Positions 35,474 through 46,700 of a DNA stretch of 64,000 nucleotides are shown here, piece after piece; the first letter of the stretch is position 1; the number at the start of each line of letters is the position of its first letter. The position numbers were made by a program, and so were the translations under genes. Origin of the DNA: Ceraceosorus guamensis (lineage: Eukaryota > Basidiomycota > Exobasidiomycetes > Ceraceosorales > Ceraceosoraceae); contig NW_020290000.1 in NCBI RefSeq assembly GCF_003144195.1, positions 601,635 to 665,634 of the forward strand. The letters are read 5' to 3'. The notes below the pieces were generated by a model, which saw nothing but the letters and a program-made list of their open reading frames with translations, had not been told where the DNA came from and searched no databases.

Positions 35474-36583
35474 ATGTCTTCCACTGAGGCCCCTGTCGCT
35501 GCTGCTGCCGCCCCCGAGGCCGTCGTCGCCCCCGAGGCTCCCGTCGAGGCTCCCGCTGCTGCTGTTGAGGCTCCCGCTGCCGAAGCCCCCATCGCCGCCA
35601 CGGAGGCTCCTGCTGGTGAGTAGAGTGCCAATGCACGCTCATAACAAACGCCTCACTAGCATACCCAAGTAACATCGTTGTCTTTGCCTTGGTTCACCTG
35701 CAGCTGTCGAGGAGGCTGTCAAGACCGAGGAGAAGCCCGCTGAGGCCGAGGCCGCCAAGGAGGAGGTAAGTCGTGCAGAAAGGTGCTGAGTGTGGCCTGG
35801 CCTAGTCTTATCATACTTCGTCACGGTCTAGACTGTCGCCCCCACCACCCCCAAGAAGGAGAAGCGTCAGTCTTTTCTGAACAAGTTCCAGGGCCTTTTC
35901 GCCAAGAAGGAGAAGAGGTGAGACTTCGCTTAGATCTCGCTGGCCCGACTGCCGACCACATGCGCTGACTTCGGCCATCTTCTTATCATCACTTTTCCAG
36001 CCCCAAGAAGACCAAGGAGGCTGCTCCCGCTACTGAGGAGGAGACCAAGGCAACTGAGGAGGCACCTGCCGCCGCCGCCGCCGCCACTGAGGAGGCCAAG
36101 CCCGTTGAGGAGGCTGCTGCCCCCGCTGAGACCAAGGTTGAGGAGGCCAAGCCTGCCGAGGAGGCCATTGCTCCTGTTCCCGCCGAGGAGACTAAGCCCG
36201 CCGCCGAGGAGCCAGCCGCTGAGGGTGTCAAGGTGAGTCTGCACGACATGGCTGGCGCTGGCCGTACTTTTGGATGCCCTGATTGACGTTGAGCCTCACT
36301 CGCCCAACAGATCGACGAGTCTGCCAAGAAGGAGGATGCTGCCACCCCCTCGCCCAAGGACAAGATCGCCCGTCGTCTCTCGACCCGCGTTGGCGCTCTC
36401 TTCGCCAAGAAGGACAAGAAGGCCACCGAGGCTGCCCCGGTCACCAACGAGAAGGTCGAGACCGCTGCTGCTCCTGCTGAGGCCGCCGCCCCTGCTGAGG
36501 CTGTTGAGGTCAAGGCTGAGGAGCCTGTCACTGCTCCTGTGGCTGCTCCTGCTGCCGCCCCTGCCGTTGCTGCTGCCGCCTAA
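35474..36583 (+). CDS. Ala/Pro/Glu/Lys-rich protein with two basic-amphipathic repeats
   Basis: Five exons: 35474-35615, 35704-35765, 35832-35917, 36001-36232, 36311-36583; 264 residues. All introns have GTGAGT/GTAAGT-like donors. Composition is dominated by Ala, Glu, Pro and Lys in EEAKPA-like words, so most of the chain is probably disordered. Two related motifs stand out: KRQSFLNKFQGLFAKKEK (79-96) and ARRLSTRVGALFAKKDK (194-210). Each has a basic Ser site (K/R-R-x-S, a protein kinase A consensus) followed by an amphipathic stretch ending in LFAKK. Codons are almost all GCC/GCT, GAG and AAG, a sign of very high expression relative to neighbours. I do not recognise the family. The motif pair could bind membranes or 14-3-3 proteins; that is inference. 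Confidence 0.82.
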
Positions 36584-37557
36584 AGCGGACAACGCATCTC
36601 ACTAGTAGGCACTTCGCCTTCTTCAAGCTCTCTTGTTCGGCCACCGCAAGTTCAAGTCCCCACTCACTCGTGCGCGGGCAAAAGCCCCTGCCTTCGATCT
36701 CTTTAGGAAGAATGGTCATCTATCTATACCCCCCGCTCTTTCCGAAAGCATCGAGGGCAATCATCCGTCTCGACTTTCCAACCCCCTACCTCCCGATTCA
36801 CGCTGCCAGTCTCCTACGTATGCCAAGAAGGACACAGCCATGGGGCTGCCTCTCCGACAATGCAACAGATTGTCGCTCATCGCCATCCCACGCATCTGTC
36901 CGAGCACCGCTTGTGTACTTCTCTCTCTCACCAGCCCCCCATTCACGCGCAGCATGATATCCATCGATGTCCACGTCATATACATATCTTAACCCTTCAA
37001 TACATACACTTCGTATGTCTCTAAACGTGCCATGGCTGAGTGTCTTGAGTCGCAGTGTGAGAGTGAGGATAGGTGCTGCTGCCTATCGCTGGTCGGACAG
37101 CTTGCTCTGGAGGAGCAGTGATGATGGACCCCTTTCCACCTGGACGACAAACGAAGGTCATATTCCGAGGCGCACGACCTGAGCTCCCGTCACGCCGGAA
37201 TGTCTGGCAGTACCTTTGACTTGTGCTCTCGCGACCTAGCTGCCTCGGACTGGCGACGGTGGTGACTGGGAGGGTCGTCGAAGAAAATGTGAAGGATGCA
37301 TGAGCACTCTGACATGTTTGCACTAGCGTCATACCCTTGTTGTTGAGAACAAATCAGCGCGCGCTTGCACCAGCAGGTCTCCTCCCGAGCGTAGCTGAGC
37401 CGAGCGATGGCTCATCTGGAGCGAATTCAGAAGCCCACAGCTAGGGACGATGACTGCGACGGTCGCCCACGGTCCCTTCGTCTTGCTAATTGCGAGCGTG
37501 AGTGTGACCCTCTCTGTCCTCGTGCGCGTCTCCTAGCTAGCTGCTCTTCCATGCCTG

Positions 37558-37560
<3 letters not shown>

Positions 37561-37588
<28 letters not shown>
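37561..37588. repeat. (CCTG)7 microsatellite
   Basis: Seven uninterrupted tetranucleotide units. Confidence 0.95.
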
Positions 37589-37820
37589 CACCTTTGCCCG
37601 CCGCGGCATTTCGCACTCGTGACTGTGGACTCTTTTGATCTGACTCTCACGGGCTGACAGAGGGGGCCTGCATGAAGAGCCGATGAGCTAGAAGAATGCT
37701 GCGAGCGCGTCATCGCGATGGGAGCGCGACGGGCAGGCAGATCAGAAATTGTGTGCGAATGGCGCAAGCAAGCTGGGCTCGCCGCTGCAACTCGATCTGA
37801 TCCTCCTGCATCACCTACCC

Positions 37821-37885
37821 GTGCTTCCTGCTGGAGCAGGGCATCGAGACCTATCCGTGCTCCCTGCTGGAGCAGGGCATCGAGC
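37821..37885. repeat. 36-bp direct repeat, about two copies
   Basis: GTGCTTCCTGCTGGAGCAGG... starts at 37821 and recurs at 37857 with one substitution over the first 29 bases. It lies in non-coding DNA. Confidence 0.9.
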
Positions 37886-38518
37886 ATTCACGATCGGGCA
37901 TTGGCCATTTCTTCCAAAGACGCACCTCAAACCTCAGTTCCTTGCTGGCTTCCTGCATGGCTGGCTGGCTCGTCAGCGCTCTTGATCCGCAAGTAATTGG
38001 GTTGGGATTAGAAAGATACCGCGCATTCACGACTCCACTGCGGTCGATCTGATGCAGCAGCTAATATAGTGAGAGTTTGTCGCTACACCAAAGCCCCTGC
38101 GATAGCGTCTCGACCGCACCGCTCGAGGATCAAGACGCCTGCCAATTTGTTCTGACTACGCCCTTCATCGAGTGCTAGGCATGCATTGATTGACCTTTAG
38201 CTTGATCCAGCAAAGGCGCCATCAGCTCGAATTCCTGCTGCACTGCCAAGCAAAGAGGCTGTCTCGTGAGGTGTCAGCGGTAAGTTTTGGAGTAGCAGAT
38301 TGGATGCGGACCATTGCTACGCTCCCTGTCGACCTTCGCGGTCATGCACCTCGCAAACGATGCTATACTCGCGAGCTGCGAAAGACTTGCTCTTGGACCC
38401 GGTTTCATGGCAGGCCTGCGCAAACCGCCGGCATTCATAAGAAGCTGGTGCTTCGTCGAAGCAGCAGGGCTCTTGATCGAAGGATAACCCATCCCCACCA
38501 CTTCATCTAGCTGCGAAT

Positions 38519-40603
38519 ATGGCAGTCATGTCTTGGGCGCTTCTTTTCGCTTGCCAGGTCGCCTCGCTGGTGCCGGCGACATTGGCTTCACCAGACCTTG
38601 TCTCTGTCAGACCTTCCGCAGACCTGCAGAGAGGCTCTTTGGCCAATGCGCACTTCCATTGGCAGTCATCAGACGCTCTCACACATTCAGCTGAAAGGCA
38701 CAACGACTCTCACTACTCTGTCACGCAGGGTTTGTGCGACGGAAGCTTCCAACGAGGGGTTGCGACGTTCTCGGGCAAGCCAGAACGATTGGCTTGGGTC
38801 GTTTCGGAAGACATTGTCGAGCAAGGTTGCCTCTTCGTTCAGCATCAGGGCGCCGAGGGAGAAGAGCCACACATCGTGGGTCGCAGCAGCGCCTTCGATG
38901 TTGCGCAGCCGCGTGTATTCAAGCGTGCTGCCGATTTTCAAGAGGAGAATCCGTTGCTGAAAGATTTCGAGTCCCTGGGAGCTTGGTTCGATGGTGTCGC
39001 CGCTATCAAGGCCAAGACTAACAGCGACGGTGTGGTCGTTTCCCGCAGCAAAAATACCTCCATAGGTATCGTCGGAGCTGGAGTCGCAGGCTTGGCTACA
39101 GGCCTCATGCTGGACAGCGTGGGTCTGCGCAACTGGCACATCATTGAAGCCAGCGACAAAGTCGGTGGTCGTTTCAGATCGCGATACGTCGGACCGACGA
39201 AGGAGATTGCTGAGATGGGACCTATGCGATTGCCCTACAATGTCAAATACGACGATGGCGAGGTTCTACCTTACACAGATCACCAGTTGACCTTTCAGCT
39301 GTTCGACTGGCTGAACGACTTGAACAAAAATGCCAGTGATTACAAGATTGATCTCATCGACTGGATCCAACATTCGCCAAACGAGCTGCTTGCGCGTGGC
39401 ACCGGCAGACTGGCGGATGGAGGCATTCCCACCCGAGCTGACATTGCCGCGAATGCTTCATTGGCCCAGCCCAAGCCTTTGGATAGCGAGGCGTACAACG
39501 ACACCAAGTTGCGCATGAACGACATTCTGCTGAACAAGGAGCGGCTCAAGTCGATCCAGCGAGATGTGTGGAGAGCGCACAAGCTGGCAATGGATCAGGG
39601 TCTCGACGACTGGAGCGAACAGGCTTTCATGAGGCACGTGTTCAAAGCCAGCGAGAACGTTACCGATGCGATCTGGACCTCCAGCGACTACGACGTTTTC
39701 TGGGATGAGCTGCACCACAACTCCAATCTGGGCCTTAGCGGTGGTCCTGGAGCACTAGGGGAAACTCGGTGGAAAGCCGTTGCGCAAGGATTCAGTCGCA
39801 TTGGAGAAGCCTTCCTCCCTCACGTTCAGGACAGACTGACGCTCAACAGACAGGTGCGCAAACTTGAGAACATTGGCAATCGCACACGCATCTCGTGGTA
39901 TCCCAGCGAGGCGAATCGCACGTTCGAGTCGGCCGACTTTGATTATACGATTATGGCTGCACCTTTCACAATGACGAGATTCATGGATCTACCGCCCTTC
40001 TCCTCCGTCCTATCTCGTGCCATCTCTGAGGCAGGCTTGCGATTCAAGTCGGCTTGCAAGGTCGGTCTGCTTTTCAGGGAGCGCTTTTGGGAAAAGGGCG
40101 ACAGACCCATCTTTGGTGGCTACTCTCAGCCTTCAAGCAATGCCGTCGGAGCCCTCTACTACCCAATCTTCAATCTCAACCAGACGCGTCCAGGTTTGAT
40201 TTTGCATTACCGCGGCGGAGACTGGAGCGATCGCATGGTCGCGCTCACGGACGAGGAGCATGTTGGTCTGGTTTTGGATTCCATCGTGGAGCTCCATGGT
40301 CAACAAGCACGCGAACTGTACACTGGGGACTACGAGAGGCTTTGCTGGTTGTCCGACAGGTTCACAGCCACCTCATGGACTCGACCTGACATTGAGCAGC
40401 ACAAGCTCTACATCCCATCCTACCACGTCACGGAGCACAACACGATCTTCATTGGCGAGCACACTGCCCCGACGCATGCGTGGATTAGCTCATCTCTGCA
40501 TTCTAGCGTCAGAGGTACAATTCAGCTCTTGTTGGAATTAGGGCTCGTCGACGAGGCCAAACAGCTCAACCAGCAGTGGATGGGCCGATGGATACGCCTC
40601 TAG
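38519..40603 (+). CDS. Secreted FAD-dependent L-amino-acid oxidase / amine oxidase family
   Basis: Single exon, 694 residues. A signal peptide covers about residues 1-24 (hydrophobic WALLFACQVASLVPATLA). Residues 25-180 form an N-terminal region without recognisable domain. The FAD-binding Rossmann motif is IGIVGAGVAGLATGLML (about 182-198), followed by IIEASDKVGGRFRS. The fold ends with TIFIGEHTAPTHAWISSSLH, the flavin-contacting C-terminal block of the monoamine/L-amino-acid oxidase superfamily. Several NxS/T sites (NTS, NAS, NVT, NRT, NQT) fit a secreted glycoprotein. Such enzymes deaminate amino acids to keto acids, ammonia and hydrogen peroxide, scavenging nitrogen or acting as antimicrobials. 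The substrate cannot be told from sequence. It is one of the few intronless genes here. The in-frame Met at position 4 is an alternative start. Confidence 0.9.
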   Translation: MAVMSWALLFACQVASLVPATLASPDLVSVRPSADLQRGSLANAHFHWQSSDALTHSAERHNDSHYSVTQGLCDGSFQRGVATFSGKPERLAWVVSEDIVEQGCLFVQHQGAEGEEPHIVGRSSAFDVAQPRVFKRAADFQEENPLLKDFESLGAWFDGVAAIKAKTNSDGVVVSRSKNTSIGIVGAGVAGLATGLMLDSVGLRNWHIIEASDKVGGRFRSRYVGPTKEIAEMGPMRLPYNVKYDDGEVLPYTDHQLTFQLFDWLNDLNKNASDYKIDLIDWIQHSPNELLARGTGRLADGGIPTRADIAANASLAQPKPLDSEAYNDTKLRMNDILLNKERLKSIQRDVWRAHKLAMDQGLDDWSEQAFMRHVFKASENVTDAIWTSSDYDVFWDELHHNSNLGLSGGPGALGETRWKAVAQGFSRIGEAFLPHVQDRLTLNRQVRKLENIGNRTRISWYPSEANRTFESADFDYTIMAAPFTMTRFMDLPPFSSVLSRAISEAGLRFKSACKVGLLFRERFWEKGDRPIFGGYSQPSSNAVGALYYPIFNLNQTRPGLILHYRGGDWSDRMVALTDEEHVGLVLDSIVELHGQQARELYTGDYERLCWLSDRFTATSWTRPDIEQHKLYIPSYHVTEHNTIFIGEHTAPTHAWISSSLHSSVRGTIQLLLELGLVDEAKQLNQQWMGRWIRL

Positions 40604-41020
40604 GTGTGGGATGTAGAGGAGCGTAGAGAGGTTGAGGACATTTGTGCGCATTTGCTCTCCCTCGACGGGCGGAATTGCGGTCTCCTCGATATGGTGCAAT
40701 GCATCTGTTCAGATACAATGAGACTTCCTTCACGTGCCGCTAAGGACGCCAATATGAATGGCACTTGTCCTCATGCGCGAACAAAAAGTTGGCTATACCG
40801 GCGTCCGACACCTTTGCCACCCTCTTTGGCGAGACGTGTGCGAGTTTGCCGAAACCTAGATTGCTAAATATGGCATTCTGCCGCTCAAGTTTTCCTGTGT
40901 TGTGAGGGCATTGCGCCCGAACTTGAAACTCCCTTCGCGTCTCCACACTGTGCAACTTCGCCACTCCATGGCATCAAGGGCGAGGTTGGAGAGCAGGAAA
41001 GTAGTCATAGCATATTCAAA

Positions 41021-41100
41021 TGTCTAGTATACCCGGTGATGCTTACTGTCTAGCATACCCGCTGATGTTGAATGTCTGGTATCCGTACCCGCTGATGCTA
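41021..41100. repeat. Imperfect 26-bp tandem repeat, three copies
   Basis: Units begin at 41021, 41047 and 41073, each with TGTCTRGYAT...ACCCGSTGATG. The third copy carries a short insertion. It lies about 300 bp before the start of the secreted protein gene. Confidence 0.9.
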
Positions 41101-41328
41101 CGATGCGGCTGTGGGGCACCTTCTCTCTCCCGAGAGCCTCTCCGACACGCCACATTTCACCCCTATGCCATTGAATGGCCGCGGATTTGCCAAATGTCTG
41201 AGACACTGTGCTGTAGGCCGTCCGTGCTTGTCAGCCTTTCTCGGCTCACGCGCTATCGAGACTGGACAGGGCTGTCAGCTCGAAAAGGCTGATCGAGGAA
41301 TTCAGCAAAAGCCAAAGCGAGTGTCGTT

Positions 41329-41345
41329 CCAATCCAATCCAATCC
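41329..41345 (+). promoter_or_regulatory. Three tandem CCAAT boxes
   Basis: CCAATCCAATCCAATCC lies 46 bp upstream of the ATG at 41391. CCAAT is the binding core of the HAP/NF-Y complex. Placement is close, so it may instead be part of the leader. Confidence 0.5.
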
Positions 41346-41390
41346 ACCTTGACCATGACCTACGCATAGCCCCTATTCTTTGCCTCCGAC

Positions 41391-42828
41391 ATGAAGTTGC
41401 CGCACGCTTCAGTGTTCTTCGCGCCTCTGTGGTGGTGTGCCATTCTGATCATCGTGCTCCCAACTATATCCAGTCGCCCAGCGAGCACGTCCAGAGGCAA
41501 GGAGGTCGCGCAGCAAGTGACTGATGGAAAGTGTGTCATCGATTGTAGCGGCTTGGGAGGGCGCTTCTACAGTGGGTGGTTGGATGCCACGCAACAATCG
41601 GCCGACTTCTACAAGGAGCACATTCAGCCAAAGATGCACCGTTTCAAAGTGAGGGCATAGTTGCTTGTGAAGACTCCAGAGGTGCAGCGTGGTCCTGATG
41701 AGAGCTCCGTCGACTTCTGAAGCCTAGCAGACTTTGGCAGAGCTCAAAGGAAAATGAGCCTACCGTGATTGGAATGGCGTACGATGAGTGAGCACGGATC
41801 TCGCAGACCCGGCCCATGCACGCTTCACACAAGTGACGCTTGACCCTCGCGCTGCACCCTTGACTGCTTCGGCAAAGAAACGGCAAGCCAGTGATGGGCA
41901 TCAACGCTCAGCCAAAAGGAAATACCAAATTGACCACATTGCATCTGCCGCCTGGAGTGAAGCTCACCTTGAATCGGAAGCAGCATGTCGGGCCGCCCCA
42001 CTACAAAATTCCTCACTCGCATTGGAGTGGCACAATTGCCACTCCTGAGTCGTCCGCCTCCACCGAGCAAGTCGTGCCTGCAGACGTGAAATTGGTGGAC
42101 AAGAGGCCTAGGCATGCGAAGGCTCACAGCACCAGGTTCAAAGACGCTGGAATGCAGGTGTCGGCCAATTGGTATCGAGACCATATCAATCCTCGGGTAC
42201 ACACCATGGAGGTGAGTGAAGTCTCCCGACTCAGACATTGCGATCTCTATGAACAAAGGAACGCCCTCCGCTGTGTGACGAATTTGCTCACTGGGGCACC
42301 TCTCCGCCCGCTTCATGAAAGGTGCATTCTCGAATGAGGATGTCACCCCTGAAGTTGCCCAAAGCTCTGGAAGCGTTGCCCGACCCGCAGCAGCCGTACA
42401 GCATTGTCTCGCTGTACGATTCCGAGGGCAAGCCGTTGCACCGGCTTAAAAGATGGCGGCCTACCTCTGATGCTGAGCCACGTGTACGCCTTCATTTGGC
42501 CCCAGGTTTGCACATGCTCGACGGCAATGGCAAACAATACCACAGTAAGGATCCGCCTCCTTATACGCCGGAAGAGCGCGACCCCGGCTATCAGGGCGCA
42601 AGTGCATTCGACCCGAGCTGGCGATTTGGCAGCTCACGCCCTTCAGACTCGGGGCGGAGCGCTCATGGCCCTGCAATCGAAAGCTCGCAACACGACGGAA
42701 GCCCTACTGCTGTCTCGCATAGCCAGCCAGAATCAAGCTCTTTGGAGCGCACGCATTCTGACGAGGCAGAGGGCAGGACTGGCAGACCCGACCTGAACAG
42801 GCCTGCTTCTTCGCAATCAAGGGGATGA
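41391..42828 (+). CDS. Secreted protein with two diverged copies of an unknown module (effector-like)
   Basis: Four exons: 41391-41648, 41741-41787 (47 nt), 41878-42211, 42322-42828; 381 residues. A hydrophobic signal peptide covers residues 1-28. Two copies of one module follow. Copy 1: SADFYKEHIQPKMHRFK (70-86), then PTVIGMAYDENGKPV (93-107), then TKLTTLHLPPGVKLTLN (118-134). Copy 2: SANWYRDHINPRVHTME (197-213), then YSIVSLYDSEGKPL (239-252), then PRVRLHLAPGLHMLDGN (266-282). In both copies the first block ends exactly at a phase-0 intron, so gene structure is duplicated along with protein. The model was built by requiring the second copy's order in the first. Residues 290-381 are a Pro/Ser/Arg-rich tail with PPPY. 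Few Cys residues. No known domain is recognised. Small secreted repeat proteins of smut fungi are often effectors; that role is inference. Confidence 0.75.
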
Positions 42829-43757
42829 TGACAACAGGCGGTTGCTCGAACATGATGGAGTTCCTTCTGAACGGTAGCCGCGCATGCAAGTAGCTCCATG
42901 CTCTGCAACACCACTCACTGATCTCTCCGGCACGGGGCCGCACAAGGACAAGGCGTTCGCCTCCTCACAACCCAATCTTTTCCTCCTTGGCGCGAAAAGG
43001 CCCAAAAACACCATACTTGCCGCAGATAGCGCACTCATCTCGGCATTTGATGGTTAAACTGGATCGAGCCCTGGAGGAGCGCGGCTTGTAGGAGCGGTGA
43101 AGGTCGGAGGAAGGGGGTCGAGATTTGGTGGTGGCGGTGCTCTCGCGTGCGTGCCTAGCCAAAATTCAAAATTCACAACCTCCTTCTTTGACTCATAACA
43201 AATCACGTGCCTTACACTTGACGCGCCGCGAAGCGCGTTTCAATCTGCGCCACGCAGTTTCGAGTAACACCGGCCGCCCGCGGGCTCGTGATGATGTGCC
43301 TGAGACACTTTGCCCTCTCTTTTCCTGCTGTGTGTGCTTAAAGTTCTTACCGCACCGGAATGAGCGGCAATTGAACAACGCGACGGCCGACGTACATACG
43401 CGCGGGTCCTTCTATAGCCTGTCTGGTGCGTTGTGTTGTGGAGATGTGATGGTGCCGCGGAATGTCAGACCCTCATCGAGACACCTTTGAACGTTGACGT
43501 GGACGCGTGCATCGCGCGTCTAAGCTGCTTCGATCTTGACCACCTTTGGCCGTGCTATAGGTGTCGCTTTCACGACGTAATGAGCTCGAGTTGTGCGTAG
43601 ACAGAGCCAACATGAATATCCAGCTTGGTCAATCGCCGCTCTGATGCGAGCCATTTGCTGCCAGAACGTACCCACAAACCACCAGCATCGGTAGACTGGA
43701 CAGGGACCACAGAAGCTCCCTTCTTACTCCGCTGCGTGCGGATCCTTGACGCAAAAG
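42829..43757. other. Intergenic, coiled-coil gene promoter
   Basis: No gene was recognised. AAAATTCAAAATTCAC lies near 43160, and G/C-rich words flank it. Confidence 0.5.
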
Positions 43758-46700
43758 ATGCCGGTCTTTGCGGATCGCCTCTGGTCCAGCAAACGACCTG
43801 AGCGGAATGCCGGGACCAACGACCTCTCGAGCGAACGCAAGAGCGCACCATATAGCCCTTCCATACCCTCCCGACTGAGTCAAGAGATCAAGATGACACC
43901 CTCGCCGGACACGAGCAGCTCATTGCTCCACCTAGCCAGCAACACGCCACTGCCCGATGATTCATCCTCTTCGCTACGCGGCAACTTGACATCGCATACA
44001 TCACCTCCACTGTACGACTCGAGCTGGCAGGCCAATGGCGAGCAGTCGATGCAATCAGCGGGACGAGACGCCATCGAGGAGGACAGCTACTTGGGGCGTT
44101 ATGAGGGAGACGAGAGTGCGGATGTGGATGCCAGTGAGGTCTCGGCATTGAGCGACGTAGCGAGGAGATCGCCTCAGGTCGCATCGCAGAGATTCGTCTT
44201 CAGACCTAAAGAGCAGACAGAAGGTGAGTATCAGCAACGGCGCGTCAGAAAGCGCTCTGCTTCTCAGAAGAAGAGGATGCTGCTCATCACTCGAAACGCC
44301 ATTGACCTCCCAGACACGAGCTCGCGTCCTTCATCGTCGACCCCATCCCCGCCTCCGGATCAGCGAAACAGCGTGCCACAAACGCCCTTTACGCGATGGA
44401 GTCAGCGTCAACAACCCTCTCAGATGCACACACCACCCACCGCTGCTCATCGCGGGGTTAGCGACGTCACCCCATCAGCCAAACAAAGCATCCTCCGTGG
44501 ACCAACCACGCCTGCGACGGGTAGTAGCGTCCGTTTTGGGTCTCGCTTGTACGACGATGGAGACGAAAGCAGGATCAGCACGAGCACTCACTCTGCCTCG
44601 GGGGCAAGCAATGGTTCGGGCACTGGTCGTCTGAGAAGGTCTTTGGCAGCTTCGCCCACTCCGAGCGACCAAAGCACGGCATCTCCATCCACCATTGCGT
44701 CGTACTCTATGACAATGAGAGAGGAGATGGAAAGGGAGGAGGTGGATGACGTGTTGGGACAGTCTTTGTCGAGGAGCGAACCCGTTGTCGAGGACGATCC
44801 TTACGAGGATGCCGACGAGGCTGACGTGCACCAGCAATCCAGCCGAAGACCTGTCGAAGAAGACACTTTTGAGCAGTCAAGGCTTCGAATGTTGAAGGAT
44901 TCGTCGGTGGAGGACAGCAGCTTGGACACTGTGCATCAGCCAGCCGTTGTGGCTCATCCGAGGCTGGAAGCTCTGCAAAGAGGTCTGAACAAAGCCTCGC
45001 TTCCCTCTGTACCCTCGTTGAACACGCTCGCTGAGGCTCACGAGGTCTCCAGGACGATTGGAATGGCGAACGAGAGCGCCGAGACACAGCAAAACGCGCT
45101 CGACGCCGACTCAAGCCGCAGGTCTTCTTTTTCGAACTCGGATTCTGGCTCTGCTGGGCAGCGTACTCAGCGAGCTTCCTCCAGCCCTACGATCCGCCTG
45201 AGGCAAGGCATTCCAGCAGATCCACTGGCTGTCACGCAAGCGTCGCCTGTGCCGCCTCCCAGTCCACCTTCAGCATACCCCTCCACCTTGGAGGATATGT
45301 CAGCCTTGATCGATGAGTCGATGGGCGGGATCGACGAAGGCGACGAGTCTTCTCTTCATGGAGTGCCAAGGCCATATGCTCATCGCGGCAGTAGCAGCTC
45401 GTCGCCCTCCGTTCTGCCGCAAATAAGTCAGGCTCACCGTGAATCGAACGTGTCTGCGGCTGCTCAACATACAGCGCTAGCGCACCAGCAAGAGCCCCGC
45501 CCACGAGCAGTACACGAAGCGCGCGCGAAAGCTAGCTTGGAGGGCAACGCGTCAATCAGCAGATCTTTTGACTCTGGAGAATTCAGCTTCAACCAGTCAA
45601 TGCTCAACAGGGAAATGGCCAAAGCTACAGAAGCTACCTTCTCTCCCCAAACGCTCACTTCTCAAGCTGCACCACCTGCGGTGACTGGTCGCCGAGCTGT
45701 ATCGACGTCACCTACAGCTGTGTTGAAGCCTCCCGGAGTCGTGCAGCCGCCCATCCGGCGCACTGTTTCGTCGTCTTCCGCCAGTACGCCAGCAAAGCCG
45801 GGCGACCTTTCGCAACAGTCGACTCGTGTTCGCGTCCAGCGGCAGACGCTTGGTGCAGATGATCCTAGCAACAGCGCATCACGTCGCGAGGTCTCGCCAC
45901 TTGCGACGCCCGGACATGATAGAGCTGCAGTCTACTCTCCCGCACCATCGTCGACGAATGTCAACCGCAGCCACTGGTCCGCTGCCAGCGACTCGCACGA
46001 CCAGTCTTCACAGCCTACCGCAGGACACGACGTGGATGTCAGCGTCTCTCCTCAGGACATTAGCCGAAGAACCGCAATGTCGTCAATCTTTGCTACTCCG
46101 GCTGCATCTGCTGCGGGCTCTGCGCCGGCCTCTGCCAAATCTTTTCACTCGGCACAGGTCGGCTCTACACCACTTTCGACCTCTTCTCAATCACCGGAGG
46201 TGAATGGCAGTGCGCACAAAGATGCGAGCGTCTCTAGAACAAGCAGCAGCGGCGAAAGCAGCCGTAGTGATAGCAAGCATGGCGCCCATAATATTGTTGC
46301 ATCTGGACGACGCACACCGTCTGATCGGCCTAGCAGTGCTGGGTATTCTGATAGTTCACCCGCTGCTGCCAGAGCTGCTAGGAGGCTGGAACCGAAACCC
46401 TCAGGAGATTTGCGCTCCTCGTATGCAAAGGCGGGCCCAAGCAAATCCGAGCGCGCCTTGAGCCAGCAGGACTTTGGCGCATGCGAGCCTGTGGACCGAC
46501 AGCAATCGACAACTCCGCCTTCACCTGCCGAATCGCGCTTTGCAAAGCTGAGTGCTGTAGAGTCTCATCGAGAGAGGTCAGAGGACGAAGCGTCTCCGTC
46601 TCCTGGAAACAATGACGAAGTCATGACCCAGTGGATTGCCGGGCAGAAAGAGTTTGATGTGGTGCACAGCAGGAGGAGCTCCCTGCTGCTCAAGCGATGT

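Larger units (their letters stand above)
36584..38518. other. Intergenic, about 1.9 kb
   Basis: 3' region of the Ala/Pro/Glu-rich protein gene and promoter of the oxidase gene. It holds a (CCTG)7 microsatellite and a 36-bp direct repeat, listed separately. No gene was recognised. Confidence 0.5.
40604..41390. promoter_or_regulatory. Upstream region of the secreted duplicated-module gene
   Basis: No gene was seen. It contains a triple 26-bp repeat (41021-41100) and a triple CCAAT box (41329-41345), described separately. Confidence 0.55.
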
